NCBI GenBank assembly: GCA_019694395.1
Contig: JAIBCC010000025.1
Location: 34,078 to 98,077 of the forward strand
DNA from: Pyrinomonadaceae bacterium
GTDB lineage: Bacteria > Acidobacteriota > Blastocatellia > Pyrinomonadales > Pyrinomonadaceae
DNA length: 64,000 bases
Reading direction: 5' to 3'
Shown here one piece after another: positions 25,368 through 33,810 of the stretch. Position 1 is the first letter of the stretch. Each line of letters opens with the position of its first letter. Below the pieces are notes generated by a model. That model saw only the letters and a list, made by a program, of their open reading frames with translations, had not been told where the DNA came from and did not search any database. Made by a program: the position numbers and the translations under genes.

Positions 25368-25813
25368 GCCGTATAACTGAAACTAAGATTTGCTTTCGCC
25401 AATATCGCTTTTCCCTTTAACTTGGTCAGCGTTCCTTTTAATAAAATTTCGCCCTCGGGCTGTTCGTTGGGAAAATCTCCAAGTCTGGTAAAGGTTCCGG
25501 TGAAAGTATAACTGATTCCATTAACGCTGGTAGTTGAAAAAGTTAAATTCTTTCCGTCCAAAGTTGGTTTGAGTAATTTAAAATCTTTTGCCTTTTTAGC
25601 TTTCAGCCGGATCAATCCATAAAAAGGCGGTTTTTGTGCGGCTCCATAATTTCCGGCGAGATGAATTTCGGAAATATCCGCAAAAGCCTTGGGTGCTTTT
25701 TCAATCATGTAATAACCGAAAATATCATTGGTGGAGCTTTGGGCAAATGCCGTGACGGCAAAAGCACAAAACATAAAAAATACAGGGATAGTTTTAAAAA
25801 GTTTCATTTTCAT
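25358..25813 (-). CDS. exported hypothetical protein between pyrR and pyrB
   Basis: The protein has 151 residues with a signal peptide (ending VTAFAQ) and a beta-rich domain (FYGLIRLKAKKAKDFK, ISYTFTGTFTRLGDF). No enzyme motif. It is flanked on the same strand by pyrR and pyrB, but an exported product is unlikely to take part in pyrimidine synthesis. A start at 25807 is also possible. Function unknown. Confidence 0.72.
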   Translation of the reverse strand: MKMKLFKTIPVFFMFCAFAVTAFAQSSTNDIFGYYMIEKAPKAFADISEIHLAGNYGAAQKPPFYGLIRLKAKKAKDFKLLKPTLDGKNLTFSTTSVNGISYTFTGTFTRLGDFPNEQPEGEILLKGTLTKLKGKAILAKANLSFSYTAGD

Positions 25814-25915
25814 AGCGTCGAATCTATAACTTAAAAAGTAAGTAATTGAAAAGATTCTAAATCTGAATTAATTATCAAAAAACATCTGTATCGAAAATAA
25901 ATTTTGCCTTTTTAC

Positions 25916-26485
25916 CTACTCAGTTGGACGTTCAAAAATCCCGACCGCTTCTACATCATCAAACTCTTTGAGCATTACTTTAATAATTTCACTGCGTTTA
26001 GTTGGCACGGTTTTGCCAATATAATCGGCTTGGATCGGCAATTCCCGATGCTCTTTGCCGCGATCAACCAGAACGGCAAGCTGAACTCGATTCGGGCGAC
26101 CAAAATCCATCAATTGGTCGAGCGCGGCGCGAATCGTGCGTCCCGTGTAAAGCACATCGTCAACTAAAATAATGTTCTTGTCTTCAATATCTTCGTTCAA
26201 TTCGGTGCGGTTGACGACCGGATTTGCGCCGACAGTCGAAAGGTCATCACGATAAAGCGTAATGTCCAGAATCCCGAAAAGCGGCGCAATCCCTTCGAGT
26301 TGAGTAATGTTTTTGGCGAGAACCTCTGCCAGCGGAACTCCGCGACGGCGAATTCCAACCAGATACAAATTTTCAGCACCTTGATTGCTTTCGACGATTT
26401 CCGATGCCAGCCGTGACAGAGCGCGTTTGATGCTCGCGCTGTTCATAATCCGAGATTTTTCAACTAAATTTATTTCATCACCCAT
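25916..26485 (-). CDS. pyrR: PyrR: pyrimidine regulator / uracil phosphoribosyltransferase
   Basis: The 189-residue protein has the PRPP loop VDDVLYTGRTIRAALDQL near residue 97 and LVDRGKEHRELPIQADYIGKTVPTKR, both diagnostic for PyrR. PyrR binds UMP and, in many bacteria, the pyr leader RNA, causing attenuation; many also make UMP from uracil. Start at 26485 (MGDEINL) matches the family better than 26536. Situated upstream of pyrB and divergent from pyrD. I did not find a clear PyrR-binding anti-antiterminator in the leaders, but the hairpin at pyrB is worth testing. Confidence 0.93.
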   Translation of the reverse strand: MGDEINLVEKSRIMNSASIKRALSRLASEIVESNQGAENLYLVGIRRRGVPLAEVLAKNITQLEGIAPLFGILDITLYRDDLSTVGANPVVNRTELNEDIEDKNIILVDDVLYTGRTIRAALDQLMDFGRPNRVQLAVLVDRGKEHRELPIQADYIGKTVPTKRSEIIKVMLKEFDDVEAVGIFERPTE

Positions 26486-26510
26486 TGCGTCAAATCGTAG
26501 CAAGTTTAAT

Positions 26511-26538
26511 GACGAGTGACAAGTGATAAGCGACAAGT
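26511..26538. repeat. heptamer array between pyrR and pyrD
   Basis: Units GACGAGT, GACAAGT, GATAAGC, GACAAGT sit in the divergent pyrR-pyrD promoter region. Single arm, no clear partner. Confidence 0.6.
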
Positions 26539-26552
26539 TAGAATCTCTCTCA

Positions 26553-27617
26553 ATGTCATTTTACGATTCAATTATTCGTCGAATTCTTTTCCAATTGTCT
26601 GCCGAAACCGCGCACGAATTCGGGATTCATACTTTACAATACGGTTTAGCCACGGAAATTGTGCAAAAGCAATTTGCTAAGCGCTTTGAATGTAATGAGT
26701 TTGGCGACTTAAAAAGGTTCGGATTAACTTTCAAAAATCCTCTCGGAATGGCTGCCGGATTCGATAAAAACGGCATTGTCGTCAATCAATTAGCCGCAAT
26801 TGGATTTGGTTTCGTAGAAGTCGGAACCGTTACTTTCAAACCGCAAAAAGGAAACGACAAACCGCGACTTTTTCGCTTGCCGCAAGATAAAGCTTTGATA
26901 AATCGCCTCGGTTTTAACAACGAAGGAACGTCCGCAGTTATTGAGCGTTTGAAAAAAATAAATCCGAAATGCGTTCTCGGAGTGAACATCGGCAAAAATA
27001 AAGATGTTCCGAATGAAGAAGCGATAGAAAATTACTTGAGCAGTTTCAATTTAGCTTGTGAAGTCGCTGATTACATTACGGTTAATGTTTCTTCGCCCAA
27101 CACGCCGAATTTGCGCGAACTGCAAAAAGCCGAAAGTCTGGACGAATTGCTGAAAACTTTACAAGACAATAATTTGAAGAAAATTCCGCTGTTAGTAAAA
27201 ATTGCGCCCGATTTATCCGAAAGCGAAATCGAAGCAATCGTTGACATCGCCTTAAAACTAAATTTAGCCGGAATTATCGCCACCAACACGACCATCAGCC
27301 GTGAAAATTTGCAGACAAAAATCGAAGAAACAGGCGGGTTAAGCGGAAAACCTCTGACCAAACGCTCAACTGAAGTTATTTCAACAATTTACAAATATTC
27401 AAAAGGCAAAATTCCAATCATCGGAGTCGGCGGGATTTTTACTGCCGAAGACGCTTTCGAGAAAATTTGCGCGGGAGCCTCGCTTTTGCAAGCTTACACC
27501 GGATTTATTTATCAAGGTTTTTCTTTTGCGCGTGATGTCAACTTTGGGCTGGCTAAGATCATCAAAGAAAAAGGTTTTAAGAATTTAGACGAAGCGGTTG
27601 GGAGTGGATTGAAATGA
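26553..27617 (+). CDS. pyrD: dihydroorotate dehydrogenase, class 2 (quinone)
   Basis: The protein has 354 residues. The N-terminal membrane-associating helix region (FYDSIIRRILFQLSAETAHEFG) marks class 2. NPLGMAAGFDKNG, VEVGTVTFKPQKGN, NRLGFNNEG, YITVNVSSPNTPNLRELQ (catalytic serine) and IIGVGGI are the expected FMN and substrate motifs. It oxidises dihydroorotate with quinone; menaquinone from the mqn pathway is the likely acceptor. Start at 26553 (MSFYDS) fits the family. Overlaps the next gene by four bases. Confidence 0.96.
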   Translation: MSFYDSIIRRILFQLSAETAHEFGIHTLQYGLATEIVQKQFAKRFECNEFGDLKRFGLTFKNPLGMAAGFDKNGIVVNQLAAIGFGFVEVGTVTFKPQKGNDKPRLFRLPQDKALINRLGFNNEGTSAVIERLKKINPKCVLGVNIGKNKDVPNEEAIENYLSSFNLACEVADYITVNVSSPNTPNLRELQKAESLDELLKTLQDNNLKKIPLLVKIAPDLSESEIEAIVDIALKLNLAGIIATNTTISRENLQTKIEETGGLSGKPLTKRSTEVISTIYKYSKGKIPIIGVGGIFTAEDAFEKICAGASLLQAYTGFIYQGFSFARDVNFGLAKIIKEKGFKNLDEAVGSGLK

Positions 27618-28117
27618 AAAAAATTACCTTGATTTTTCTTCTGTGTATTTATTTATTTTCTGCAAAATCAATCTTGGCTCAAGATTTTCCATTTGATAAA
27701 TATAAGACGAGAACATTATCAGAACTTGTTGAAATAGAAAGGGAAGCAACTAAAACCACATACGAAGGAAAAGGTTTATTGATTGATGCAAAACCTTTTT
27801 ATTCAGCAGTAAGAGTAAAATTTATTGGAACTTCAAGAGCGATCTCGTCTGAAAAGAAAAATTTACTCAAAATGTGGCAAGGTTCTTTAGGCTATGATGC
27901 TGAGATTTTGAGTCTTTATGAGAATGAATATCTTTTCAAAGAATGTGATAAAGAATATTGGATTCCGGTGCAAAAACAAGTGGCTGCATATTTTCCAAAG
28001 GAATTAAAGTCAGGTGATATGATTACGATTTACCTAATGGTCGTTGGTGGGGTAAAGCTAGAGAAAGACTGGGATTTTGTCTTTTTGATTAATGAATTTC
28101 AGAAATATCAAGACTGA
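27614..28117 (+). CDS. exported hypothetical protein, 167 aa
   Basis: A signal peptide (MKKITLIFLLCIYLFSAKSILAQ) precedes an AT-rich domain with AGA arginine codons. The start overlaps the pyrD stop by an ATGA, so it is translated behind pyrD. No known motif. The composition unlike pyrD suggests a later addition to this operon; inference. Confidence 0.7.
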   Translation: MKKITLIFLLCIYLFSAKSILAQDFPFDKYKTRTLSELVEIEREATKTTYEGKGLLIDAKPFYSAVRVKFIGTSRAISSEKKNLLKMWQGSLGYDAEILSLYENEYLFKECDKEYWIPVQKQVAAYFPKELKSGDMITIYLMVVGGVKLEKDWDFVFLINEFQKYQD

Positions 28118-28182
28118 TTGAGAGCTAGTAAATACGAGCAATCTATTGATTGTTAATGTCGATTTATGTGAAAAGTAATAAA

Positions 28183-28809
28183 ATGAAAAGATTAACAATT
28201 CAATTCTTTATAATTTTTTCCTTTGTCGCACATATTTATGCGCAGTCGGACACGATTCAAAAAACGCAAAAAATCATCAACGAAGTCGTTGCAAAATCTT
28301 ATCCTGAACTGAAATCTAAAAACATTGAAGTCCAAATTTTCAAAAGTGAATCCGATTATTTTCAATCACGATTTTCATTTGGCAAAATGCTCACTTTGCA
28401 AAAAATGCGTTACATCATTTTCGTCAATCCGAAAGTTTTTGAAAAAAACGCACCCGAAAGCGGAATTCGTTCGATCATTGCTCACGAACTTGCCCACGTT
28501 TTGTATTATTCCCAACGAAATCGAGTGGAATTGATTGGTTTAGCGAGACTTTCATCTAAAGATTTCAACCAAAAATTTGAGCGCGGCGCGGATTTGGAAG
28601 CTATTGCGCGTGGTTACGGCGAAGGTTTAAAAGATTATCGCAACTGGCTTTATCAAAATATTCCCGCGAAAAACCTGGAAGAAAAGAAACGCAATTACTT
28701 TTCGCCCGAAGAAATTGATCTAATGCTCGAAATTTTGCAGAAAAAGCCCGAAACGATTGAAAAATGGCGAAAAAATGTGCCGCGAAACAAAGCGGAGATA
28801 ACGCCTTAG
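28183..28809 (+). CDS. exported zinc-metallopeptidase-like protein (HExxH)
   Basis: The protein has 208 residues with a signal peptide ending HIYAQ. IRSIIAHELAHVLYYS carries HExxH near residue 103, and RGADLEAIARGYG about 40 residues later contains the likely third ligand region (as in M48-like or DUF2268-like gluzincins). Start at 28183 (MKRLTI) chosen for the signal peptide. Probably a periplasmic protease or an inactive relative; substrate unknown. Confidence 0.8.
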   Translation: MKRLTIQFFIIFSFVAHIYAQSDTIQKTQKIINEVVAKSYPELKSKNIEVQIFKSESDYFQSRFSFGKMLTLQKMRYIIFVNPKVFEKNAPESGIRSIIAHELAHVLYYSQRNRVELIGLARLSSKDFNQKFERGADLEAIARGYGEGLKDYRNWLYQNIPAKNLEEKKRNYFSPEEIDLMLEILQKKPETIEKWRKNVPRNKAEITP

Positions 28810-28876
28810 TTTGACACTAAAAACTCAAAGGTTATAATGAATAGTTTGTTTCTTTTGCTATTTGAAACGCTTTTTT

Positions 28877-29383
28877 ATGTATATTGACTTAACCAAACTT
28901 TCTGAAGGGAGAAAAGATTTTGACGAAACGATTCAAGTTGATTTGGATGAAGAATCGGTTCGACTGCTTGAACCTTGCCGGATTTTTGGCGAGTTAAAAA
29001 AAGGAATCGTTCAGGTTGATGTTGCCGGGAAAATAATTGCGAAGGTTGAAATGGAATGTTCGCGTTGTTTAACTCCTGTGGAATCAACACTTGAGATTTC
29101 GTTCAAGGTTTCATACATTACTGAAGAACATTATACAAACGAAAAAGACAGCGAATTGCACGGCGAAGAATTGGAAATTTCGATTTACGACGGAGAAAAA
29201 ATTGATTTGACCGATTTAGCCCGCGAACAGATTTTATTGAATCTGCCGGCACAAACTTTTTGCAGTGAAAATTGCCAGGGTTTATGTCCGAAATGCGGCG
29301 CAAACTTGAATCAAAAAACGTGCGATTGTGAAACAAAAGAGATTGACCCGCGATGGGCAAACTTAAAGAATTTGCGATTTTAG
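28877..29383 (+). CDS. yceD: YceD/DUF177 protein
   Basis: The 168-residue protein has the DUF177 pattern: CSRCLTPVESTLEISF in the middle and a C-terminal zinc-like cluster CSENCQGLCPKCGANLNQKTC. YceD is linked to 23S rRNA maturation and is normally encoded directly before rpmF, as here. The last codons are encoded by heptamer units (29376-29403). No good ribosome site before 28877. Confidence 0.88.
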   Translation: MYIDLTKLSEGRKDFDETIQVDLDEESVRLLEPCRIFGELKKGIVQVDVAGKIIAKVEMECSRCLTPVESTLEISFKVSYITEEHYTNEKDSELHGEELEISIYDGEKIDLTDLAREQILLNLPAQTFCSENCQGLCPKCGANLNQKTCDCETKEIDPRWANLKNLRF

Positions 29384-29446
29384 ATTTGCGATTTGGGATT
29401 TTTAAAATCCTTATCCAATCAAAAATCGGCAATCTAAAATCAAAAA
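29376..29446. repeat. heptamer hairpin between yceD and rpmF
   Basis: Left units GATTTTA, GATTTGC, GATTTGG, GATTTTT and right units CCAATCA, AAAATCG, GCAATCT, AAAATCA, AAAATAA are complementary in kind. The left arm overlaps the last codons of yceD. Confidence 0.75.
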
Positions 29447-29458
29447 TAAAGAGGAATT

Positions 29459-29644
29459 ATGCCAAATCCAAAACGAAGACATTCAAAAACACGCACCCGA
29501 ACCAGACGCGCACATGATGCGTTGGCTGTTCCGCAATTTTACCTTGATAAAGACTCAGGTGAACCCCAAGTTCCGCATCGCGTTAATGATGCCGGAGTTT
29601 ACAAAGGTCGTCAGATACTTGTCGGAAAAGAAGAAAAAGAATAG
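29459..29644 (+). CDS. rpmF: ribosomal protein bL32
   Basis: The 61-residue protein begins MPNPKRRHSKTRTRTRRAHD, the classic bL32 start. GAGG precedes the ATG by six bases. It lies between yceD and fabH as in many genomes, although plsX, usually between rpmF and fabH, is absent. The C-terminus lacks the cysteine pairs of zinc-binding bL32 forms. Confidence 0.96.
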   Translation: MPNPKRRHSKTRTRTRRAHDALAVPQFYLDKDSGEPQVPHRVNDAGVYKGRQILVGKEEKE

Positions 29645-29647
29645 TGA

Positions 29648-29732
29648 AATTTTAGATTTGCGATTTGCGATTTGCGATTGAACAGGAATAAAATCCTTCA
29701 ATCAAAAATCAAAAATCAAAAATTAAAAATCA
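29648..29732. repeat. heptamer hairpin between rpmF and fabH
   Basis: The left arm repeats GATTTGC three times; the right arm repeats AAAAATC at least four times and runs into the fabH ATG. The place plsX would normally occupy is taken by this repeat only. Confidence 0.75.
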
Positions 29733-29735
29733 AAA

Positions 29736-30719
29736 ATGACACAAAACGCAGGAATACTTGGAATGGGACACGCTTATCCAAGCGGAGTTCTCACCAATGC
29801 CGATTTAGAAAAGATCGTTGACACCAACGATGAGTGGATAACTACGCGCACCGGTATCAAACAACGCCGTAAAGCCGCCGACAACGAATATACTTCGCAA
29901 TTTGCGGTTGCAGCCGGCAAACAAGCTCTGGAACGTGCCGGAATTGATCCGAAAGACATTGATATCATTGTTTGTGCGACAACCACTCCCGACCAAATTT
30001 TGCCCTCGACAGGCTGTTTAATTCAACGCGAACTCGGCTGTGAAAATGCCGCCGGGATGGACGTTTTTGCGGCTTGTTCGGGCTTTTTGTATGGAATTAC
30101 AATGGTCGAATCAATGATTCGCACCGGACAAATCCGTTACGCTCTGGTCATCGGCGCAGAAGTTTTAACTAAATACGTTGATTATACCGACCGTTCAACC
30201 TGTGTCATTTTCGGAGACGGAGCAGGTGCGGCGGTGTTAGGGGCTGTTCCCGAAGGCAAAGGGATTTTAGCGACCAAAATCCGTTCAGACGGACGCTACG
30301 AAGAACAGCTTTTTGCTCCGGGCGGTGGCACTAAGCTCGGCACAACGCACGAAACTATTGATAATCGTCTGCACTACTTTAAAATGAAAGGCAATGAGCT
30401 TTTCAAAGTCGCAGTGCGTTCAATGGCTGAGATCTCGACGGAAATGCTCGAAAAAGCGGGATATTCGGTTGAAGATGTAACGATGGTTGTTCCGCATCAG
30501 GCAAATCAAAGAATCACTGATGCCGTTGCTTCACGCCTCGGCGTTCCCGAAGAAAAAATGTATTCCAATATTGCCCAAACCGGAAATACTTCCTCCGCTT
30601 CGATTCCGATTGCACTGGATGAATGTTTGGAAGCCGGAAAAATCAAGGAAGGCGATTTGGTTTTACTGACTGCATTTGGTGGCGGTGTGACCTGGGGCGC
30701 AACGGTAATTAGATTTTAG
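29736..30719 (+). CDS. fabH: beta-ketoacyl-ACP synthase III
   Basis: FabH condenses acetyl-CoA with malonyl-ACP to start fatty acid synthesis. The 327-residue protein has the catalytic cysteine in FAACSGFLYG (near residue 113), histidine in VPHQANQRI and asparagine in TGNTSSASIP, plus the GFGGGVTWGA-like C-terminus (AFGGGVTWGA). There is no ribosome site: the ATG follows directly on an AAAAATC heptamer arm. First enzyme of the fabH-fabD-acpP-fabF set. Confidence 0.96.
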   Translation: MTQNAGILGMGHAYPSGVLTNADLEKIVDTNDEWITTRTGIKQRRKAADNEYTSQFAVAAGKQALERAGIDPKDIDIIVCATTTPDQILPSTGCLIQRELGCENAAGMDVFAACSGFLYGITMVESMIRTGQIRYALVIGAEVLTKYVDYTDRSTCVIFGDGAGAAVLGAVPEGKGILATKIRSDGRYEEQLFAPGGGTKLGTTHETIDNRLHYFKMKGNELFKVAVRSMAEISTEMLEKAGYSVEDVTMVVPHQANQRITDAVASRLGVPEEKMYSNIAQTGNTSSASIPIALDECLEAGKIKEGDLVLLTAFGGGVTWGATVIRF

Positions 30720-30726
30720 AATAAAA

Positions 30727-31704
30727 ATGTCAAAAACAGCATTCATATTTCCGGGGCAAGGAAGCCAAGTCGTTGGAATGGGCAAGGATTTATATGACAA
30801 TTATCCGATTGCCCGCCGAGTTTTTGAAGAAGCCGATGATGCGCTCGGTTTTTCGCTTTCAAAAATGTGTTTTGAAGGCACAGCCGAAGACTTAGCTTTG
30901 ACCGCAAATACTCAGCCTGCGATTCTGACTTCTTCGATTGCCGCATTTATGGTGATGCAGTCGGAAGGCTTTCCGATGCCGAATTATGTTGCCGGACATA
31001 GTTTGGGCGAATATTCAGCACTTGTCGCAGCAAATGCTTTATCATTTTCCGATGCGGTCGTGACGGTTCGTAATCGCGGAACTTATATGCAGGAAGCCGT
31101 TCCGGTTGGAGTCGGCGCGATGGCGGCAATTTTAGGATTAGACTGGCAAAATATTGAAAAAGGCTGTGAAGAAGCCGCGCAAGGTCAGGTTTGCAGTCCT
31201 GCCAACATCAACAGCCCAAGTCAAATTGTGATTGCCGGAAATGCTGAAGCAATCGACCGCGCTTGTGAAATTTTGAAAGAAAAAGGCGCAAAACGGGCAA
31301 TTAAACTCAATGTTTCCGCGCCTTTCCATTGCGCTCTGATGATGCCCGCGCAGGAAAGATTAGTCGAAGATTTGAAGAAAATCCGCTTTAACGATTTGCG
31401 TTTTCCGATTGTTGAAAATGTAACTGCCGAAGTTAATTCCAAAGGCTCAAGAGTTGGCGAAGCGTTGACCGAACAAGTTTCTTCGTCGGTGCGCTGGTTG
31501 CAATCGGTCGAAAATTTGGTCAAACTTGGAGTCAATACTTTTGTCGAAGTCGGCACGGGAAAAGTCCTCAGCGGACTGGTGAAACAAATTAACCGTGATG
31601 TTCGTTTATTGAACGTTGAAAATTCGGAAAGTTTGAAATCAAGTTTAGAAAGTTTAGGAAGTGTGGGAAGTTCTGAAGGTTCGGTTGGAATCGGCGGTGC
31701 TTAA
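30727..31704 (+). CDS. fabD: malonyl-CoA:ACP transacylase
   Basis: The 325-residue protein starts AFIFPGQGSQVVGMG and has the catalytic serine in AGHSLGEYSALV (near residue 92) and histidine in VSAPFHCALM. The C-terminal 25 residues are a low-complexity serine/glycine tail (from ESLKSSLESLG) that a standard FabD lacks; the DNA there is a degenerate short repeat. Transfers malonate from CoA to ACP. Seven bases after fabH. Confidence 0.95.
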   Translation: MSKTAFIFPGQGSQVVGMGKDLYDNYPIARRVFEEADDALGFSLSKMCFEGTAEDLALTANTQPAILTSSIAAFMVMQSEGFPMPNYVAGHSLGEYSALVAANALSFSDAVVTVRNRGTYMQEAVPVGVGAMAAILGLDWQNIEKGCEEAAQGQVCSPANINSPSQIVIAGNAEAIDRACEILKEKGAKRAIKLNVSAPFHCALMMPAQERLVEDLKKIRFNDLRFPIVENVTAEVNSKGSRVGEALTEQVSSSVRWLQSVENLVKLGVNTFVEVGTGKVLSGLVKQINRDVRLLNVENSESLKSSLESLGSVGSSEGSVGIGGA

Positions 31705-31760
31705 TAACCACACCTCAATTTTTTTGCACTAATAAAATAAAATTGTTTTAGGAGAAAATA

Positions 31761-32000
31761 ATGTCAGAAATTCAAGATAAAATTAAACAAATCATTGTAG
31801 ATGAATTAGGTGTAGATGAAGCAGAAGTTACTGAAAATGCTCGCTTTATCGAAGACTTGGGCGCAGACTCATTGGATTTGGTCGAACTCGTAATGCGCTT
31901 TGAAGAAGAATTCGACATCGAAATTCCTGATGAAGATTCAGAAAAAATCCAAAGCGTCCGCGATGCTTACGCTTACGTTGAACAGCATAAGAAGGATTAG
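31761..32000 (+). CDS. acpP: acyl carrier protein
   Basis: The 79-residue acidic protein carries the phosphopantetheine serine in LGADSLDLVELVM (residue near 38). AGGAG lies well placed before the ATG. It carries growing acyl chains for FabD, FabH and FabF encoded around it. fabG, usually between fabD and acpP, is absent. Confidence 0.97.
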   Translation: MSEIQDKIKQIIVDELGVDEAEVTENARFIEDLGADSLDLVELVMRFEEEFDIEIPDEDSEKIQSVRDAYAYVEQHKKD

Positions 32001-32002
32001 TG

Positions 32003-32090
32003 ATCAGTGGTCGGTGAGCAGTGGGCAGATTGTTTCTAGCCCAAAGTCTAAATTCTGACCGCCGACCACCGCGCACTGCCCACTCAAAAA
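32003..32090. repeat. heptamer hairpin upstream of the four-helix-bundle gene
   Basis: The left arm is CAGTGGT, CGGTGAG, CAGTGGG and the right arm GACCGCC, GACCACC, GCGCACT, GCCCACT. The arms are complementary in kind. A further right-type arm follows the gene at 32457-32487. Confidence 0.75.
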
Positions 32091-32091
32091 G

Positions 32092-32466
32092 ATGGCAGTT
32101 CAGAATTATCGGCAGCTTGTTGTTTGGCAAAAAGCGATGGAATTAGTCAAATATGTTTATGAATTGACAAAGAAATTTCCACGCGAAGAACTCTACGGAT
32201 TGACTTTACAAATCAGAAAAGCCGTAGTTTCAATCCCTTCAAACATTGCCGAAGGTCAAGGACGAAATTCGACCAAAGAGTTTATCCGCCATCTTTTTAT
32301 AGCTTATGGTTCTTTGATGGAAACAGAAACTCAAGGTTTAGTTGCAGAAATGCAAAGTTACATAACGGCAGAAGAAACTGTTGTTCTAATGAACAAAACT
32401 GCTGAGGTAGGTCGCTTGATAAATGGTTTGATAAATTCGCTGGAAAAGAAGATTTCTGACCACTGA
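32092..32466 (+). CDS. four-helix-bundle protein (S23/IVP family)
   Basis: The 124-residue protein shows the family hallmarks YRQLVVWQKAMELV, LTLQIRKAVVSIPSNIAEGQGR and FIAYGSLMETETQ. Related proteins are encoded in intervening sequences of 23S rRNA genes, and the accessory Avd proteins of diversity-generating retroelements share the fold. Most stand-alone copies have no known role. Here the gene sits inside the fatty acid operon, between acpP and fabF, bounded on both sides by GACCACC/GGTGGTC-type heptamer arms, and its last codons lie in the right arm. An inserted cassette is the likely origin. Confidence 0.9.
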   Translation: MAVQNYRQLVVWQKAMELVKYVYELTKKFPREELYGLTLQIRKAVVSIPSNIAEGQGRNSTKEFIRHLFIAYGSLMETETQGLVAEMQSYITAEETVVLMNKTAEVGRLINGLINSLEKKISDH

Positions 32467-32487
32467 CCACCGACCACCGACCACTAA
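32457..32487 (+). repeat. heptamer arm at the 3' end of the four-helix-bundle gene
   Basis: Units TGACCAC, TGACCAC, CGACCAC, CGACCAC overlap the last codons and stop of the four-helix-bundle gene and reach up to fabF. They are inverted relative to the arm at 32003. Confidence 0.7.
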
Positions 32488-32491
32488 ATTT

Positions 32492-33733
32492 ATGAAACGT
32501 CGTGTTGTAGTAACAGGACTTGGTTTAATTACCGCTTGCGGAAATTCGGTAGCAGAAACGTGGGATTCGTTGCTTGCCGGACGAAGCGGCGCGGATTATA
32601 TCCAAAAGTTCGACACGGAAAAATTTGATGTCAAATTTGCGTGCGAAGTCAAAAATTTCGATCCGCTTTTGCTGATTGAAAAACGCGAAGCCCGTCGGAT
32701 GGGAGCATTTTCGCAGTTTGCGATTTTTGCCGCAGACGAAGCTATCAAGCACAGCGGACTCGTCATTGACGAATCAAATGCTTTTGATGTCGGCACTTAC
32801 ATTTCTTCAGGTATTGGCGATTTCTGGGCGATTGAGCGCGAACACGAAAAACTTTTGAACGACGGACCGAACCGGGTTTCGCCGTTCTTTATTGTTTCCG
32901 CCATCGTCAATTTAGCTTCGGGCAATGTTTCGATTCGTTACGGTGCAAAAGGTCCGAATTCTGCTACGGCAACTGCTTGTTCGGCAGGCGCACACGCGAT
33001 TGGCGACAGTTTTCGTCTAATTGAACGCGGCGATGCTGACGCGATGATTTGCGGCGGGGCGGAATCTGCGATTACTCCGATGTCAGTTGCGGGATTTAAT
33101 TCGATGAAGGCGATGTCAACCTTTAACGATAATCCGAAAATGGCTTCGCGTCCGTTCGATGCGAACCGGGATGGTTTCGTCATTGGCGAAGGCGCGGGAA
33201 TTTTAATTCTTGAGGAATTGGAGTTTGCCAAAAAACGCGGTGCAAAAATTCTGGCTGAAATTGTCGGTTATGGAATGACAGGCGATGCGTTTCATCAAAC
33301 CAGTCCCGATCCAAGCGGTTCAGGCGCAATCCGCGTGATGCAAAAAGCCATCAAAGATGCCGGAATTACGCCGGACAAAATCGGTTACATTAACGCACAC
33401 GGAACTTCAACGCCGTATAACGATGCTTCGGAAACCAAAGCAATTAAAGCCGTTTTCGGCGAACACGCTTATAAATTGGCAGTCAGTTCAACCAAATCAA
33501 TGACCGGACACGCACTCGGCGCAGCCGGCGGAATTGAAGCTGTAATTTCGGTTATGTCTTTGATAAACCAAAAGTTACCGCCGACTATCAATTTGGAAAA
33601 TCCCGATCCTGAATGCGATCTGGATTACGTTCCAAATGTTCCGCGTGACGCAAAAGTTGATTATGTTTTGTCCAATAGCTTCGGTTTTGGCGGAACAAAT
33701 GCCAGTTTGGTTTTCAAGCGTTGGGAAGAATAA
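32492..33733 (+). CDS. fabF: beta-ketoacyl-ACP synthase II
   Basis: The 413-residue protein starts KRRVVVTGLGLITACG and has the catalytic cysteine in ATACSAGAHAIGD (near residue 164), the histidines in NAHGTSTPYND and GHALGAAGG, and the end NSFGFGGTNASLVF. It elongates acyl-ACP. Normally follows acpP directly; here the four-helix-bundle gene intervenes. Confidence 0.97.
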   Translation: MKRRVVVTGLGLITACGNSVAETWDSLLAGRSGADYIQKFDTEKFDVKFACEVKNFDPLLLIEKREARRMGAFSQFAIFAADEAIKHSGLVIDESNAFDVGTYISSGIGDFWAIEREHEKLLNDGPNRVSPFFIVSAIVNLASGNVSIRYGAKGPNSATATACSAGAHAIGDSFRLIERGDADAMICGGAESAITPMSVAGFNSMKAMSTFNDNPKMASRPFDANRDGFVIGEGAGILILEELEFAKKRGAKILAEIVGYGMTGDAFHQTSPDPSGSGAIRVMQKAIKDAGITPDKIGYINAHGTSTPYNDASETKAIKAVFGEHAYKLAVSSTKSMTGHALGAAGGIEAVISVMSLINQKLPPTINLENPDPECDLDYVPNVPRDAKVDYVLSNSFGFGGTNASLVFKRWEE

Positions 33734-33810
33734 AAGGCAAAGGGTAAAAGTAAAAAAGCAAAAATTGCTTGATACCTTTTATCTAAATTATTTCAATTTT
33801 GCGATTTTTT

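Noticed and set aside
32092..32466. Avd protein of a diversity-generating retroelement
   Set aside because: Fold family is shared, but there is no reverse transcriptase and no template/variable repeat pair nearby.
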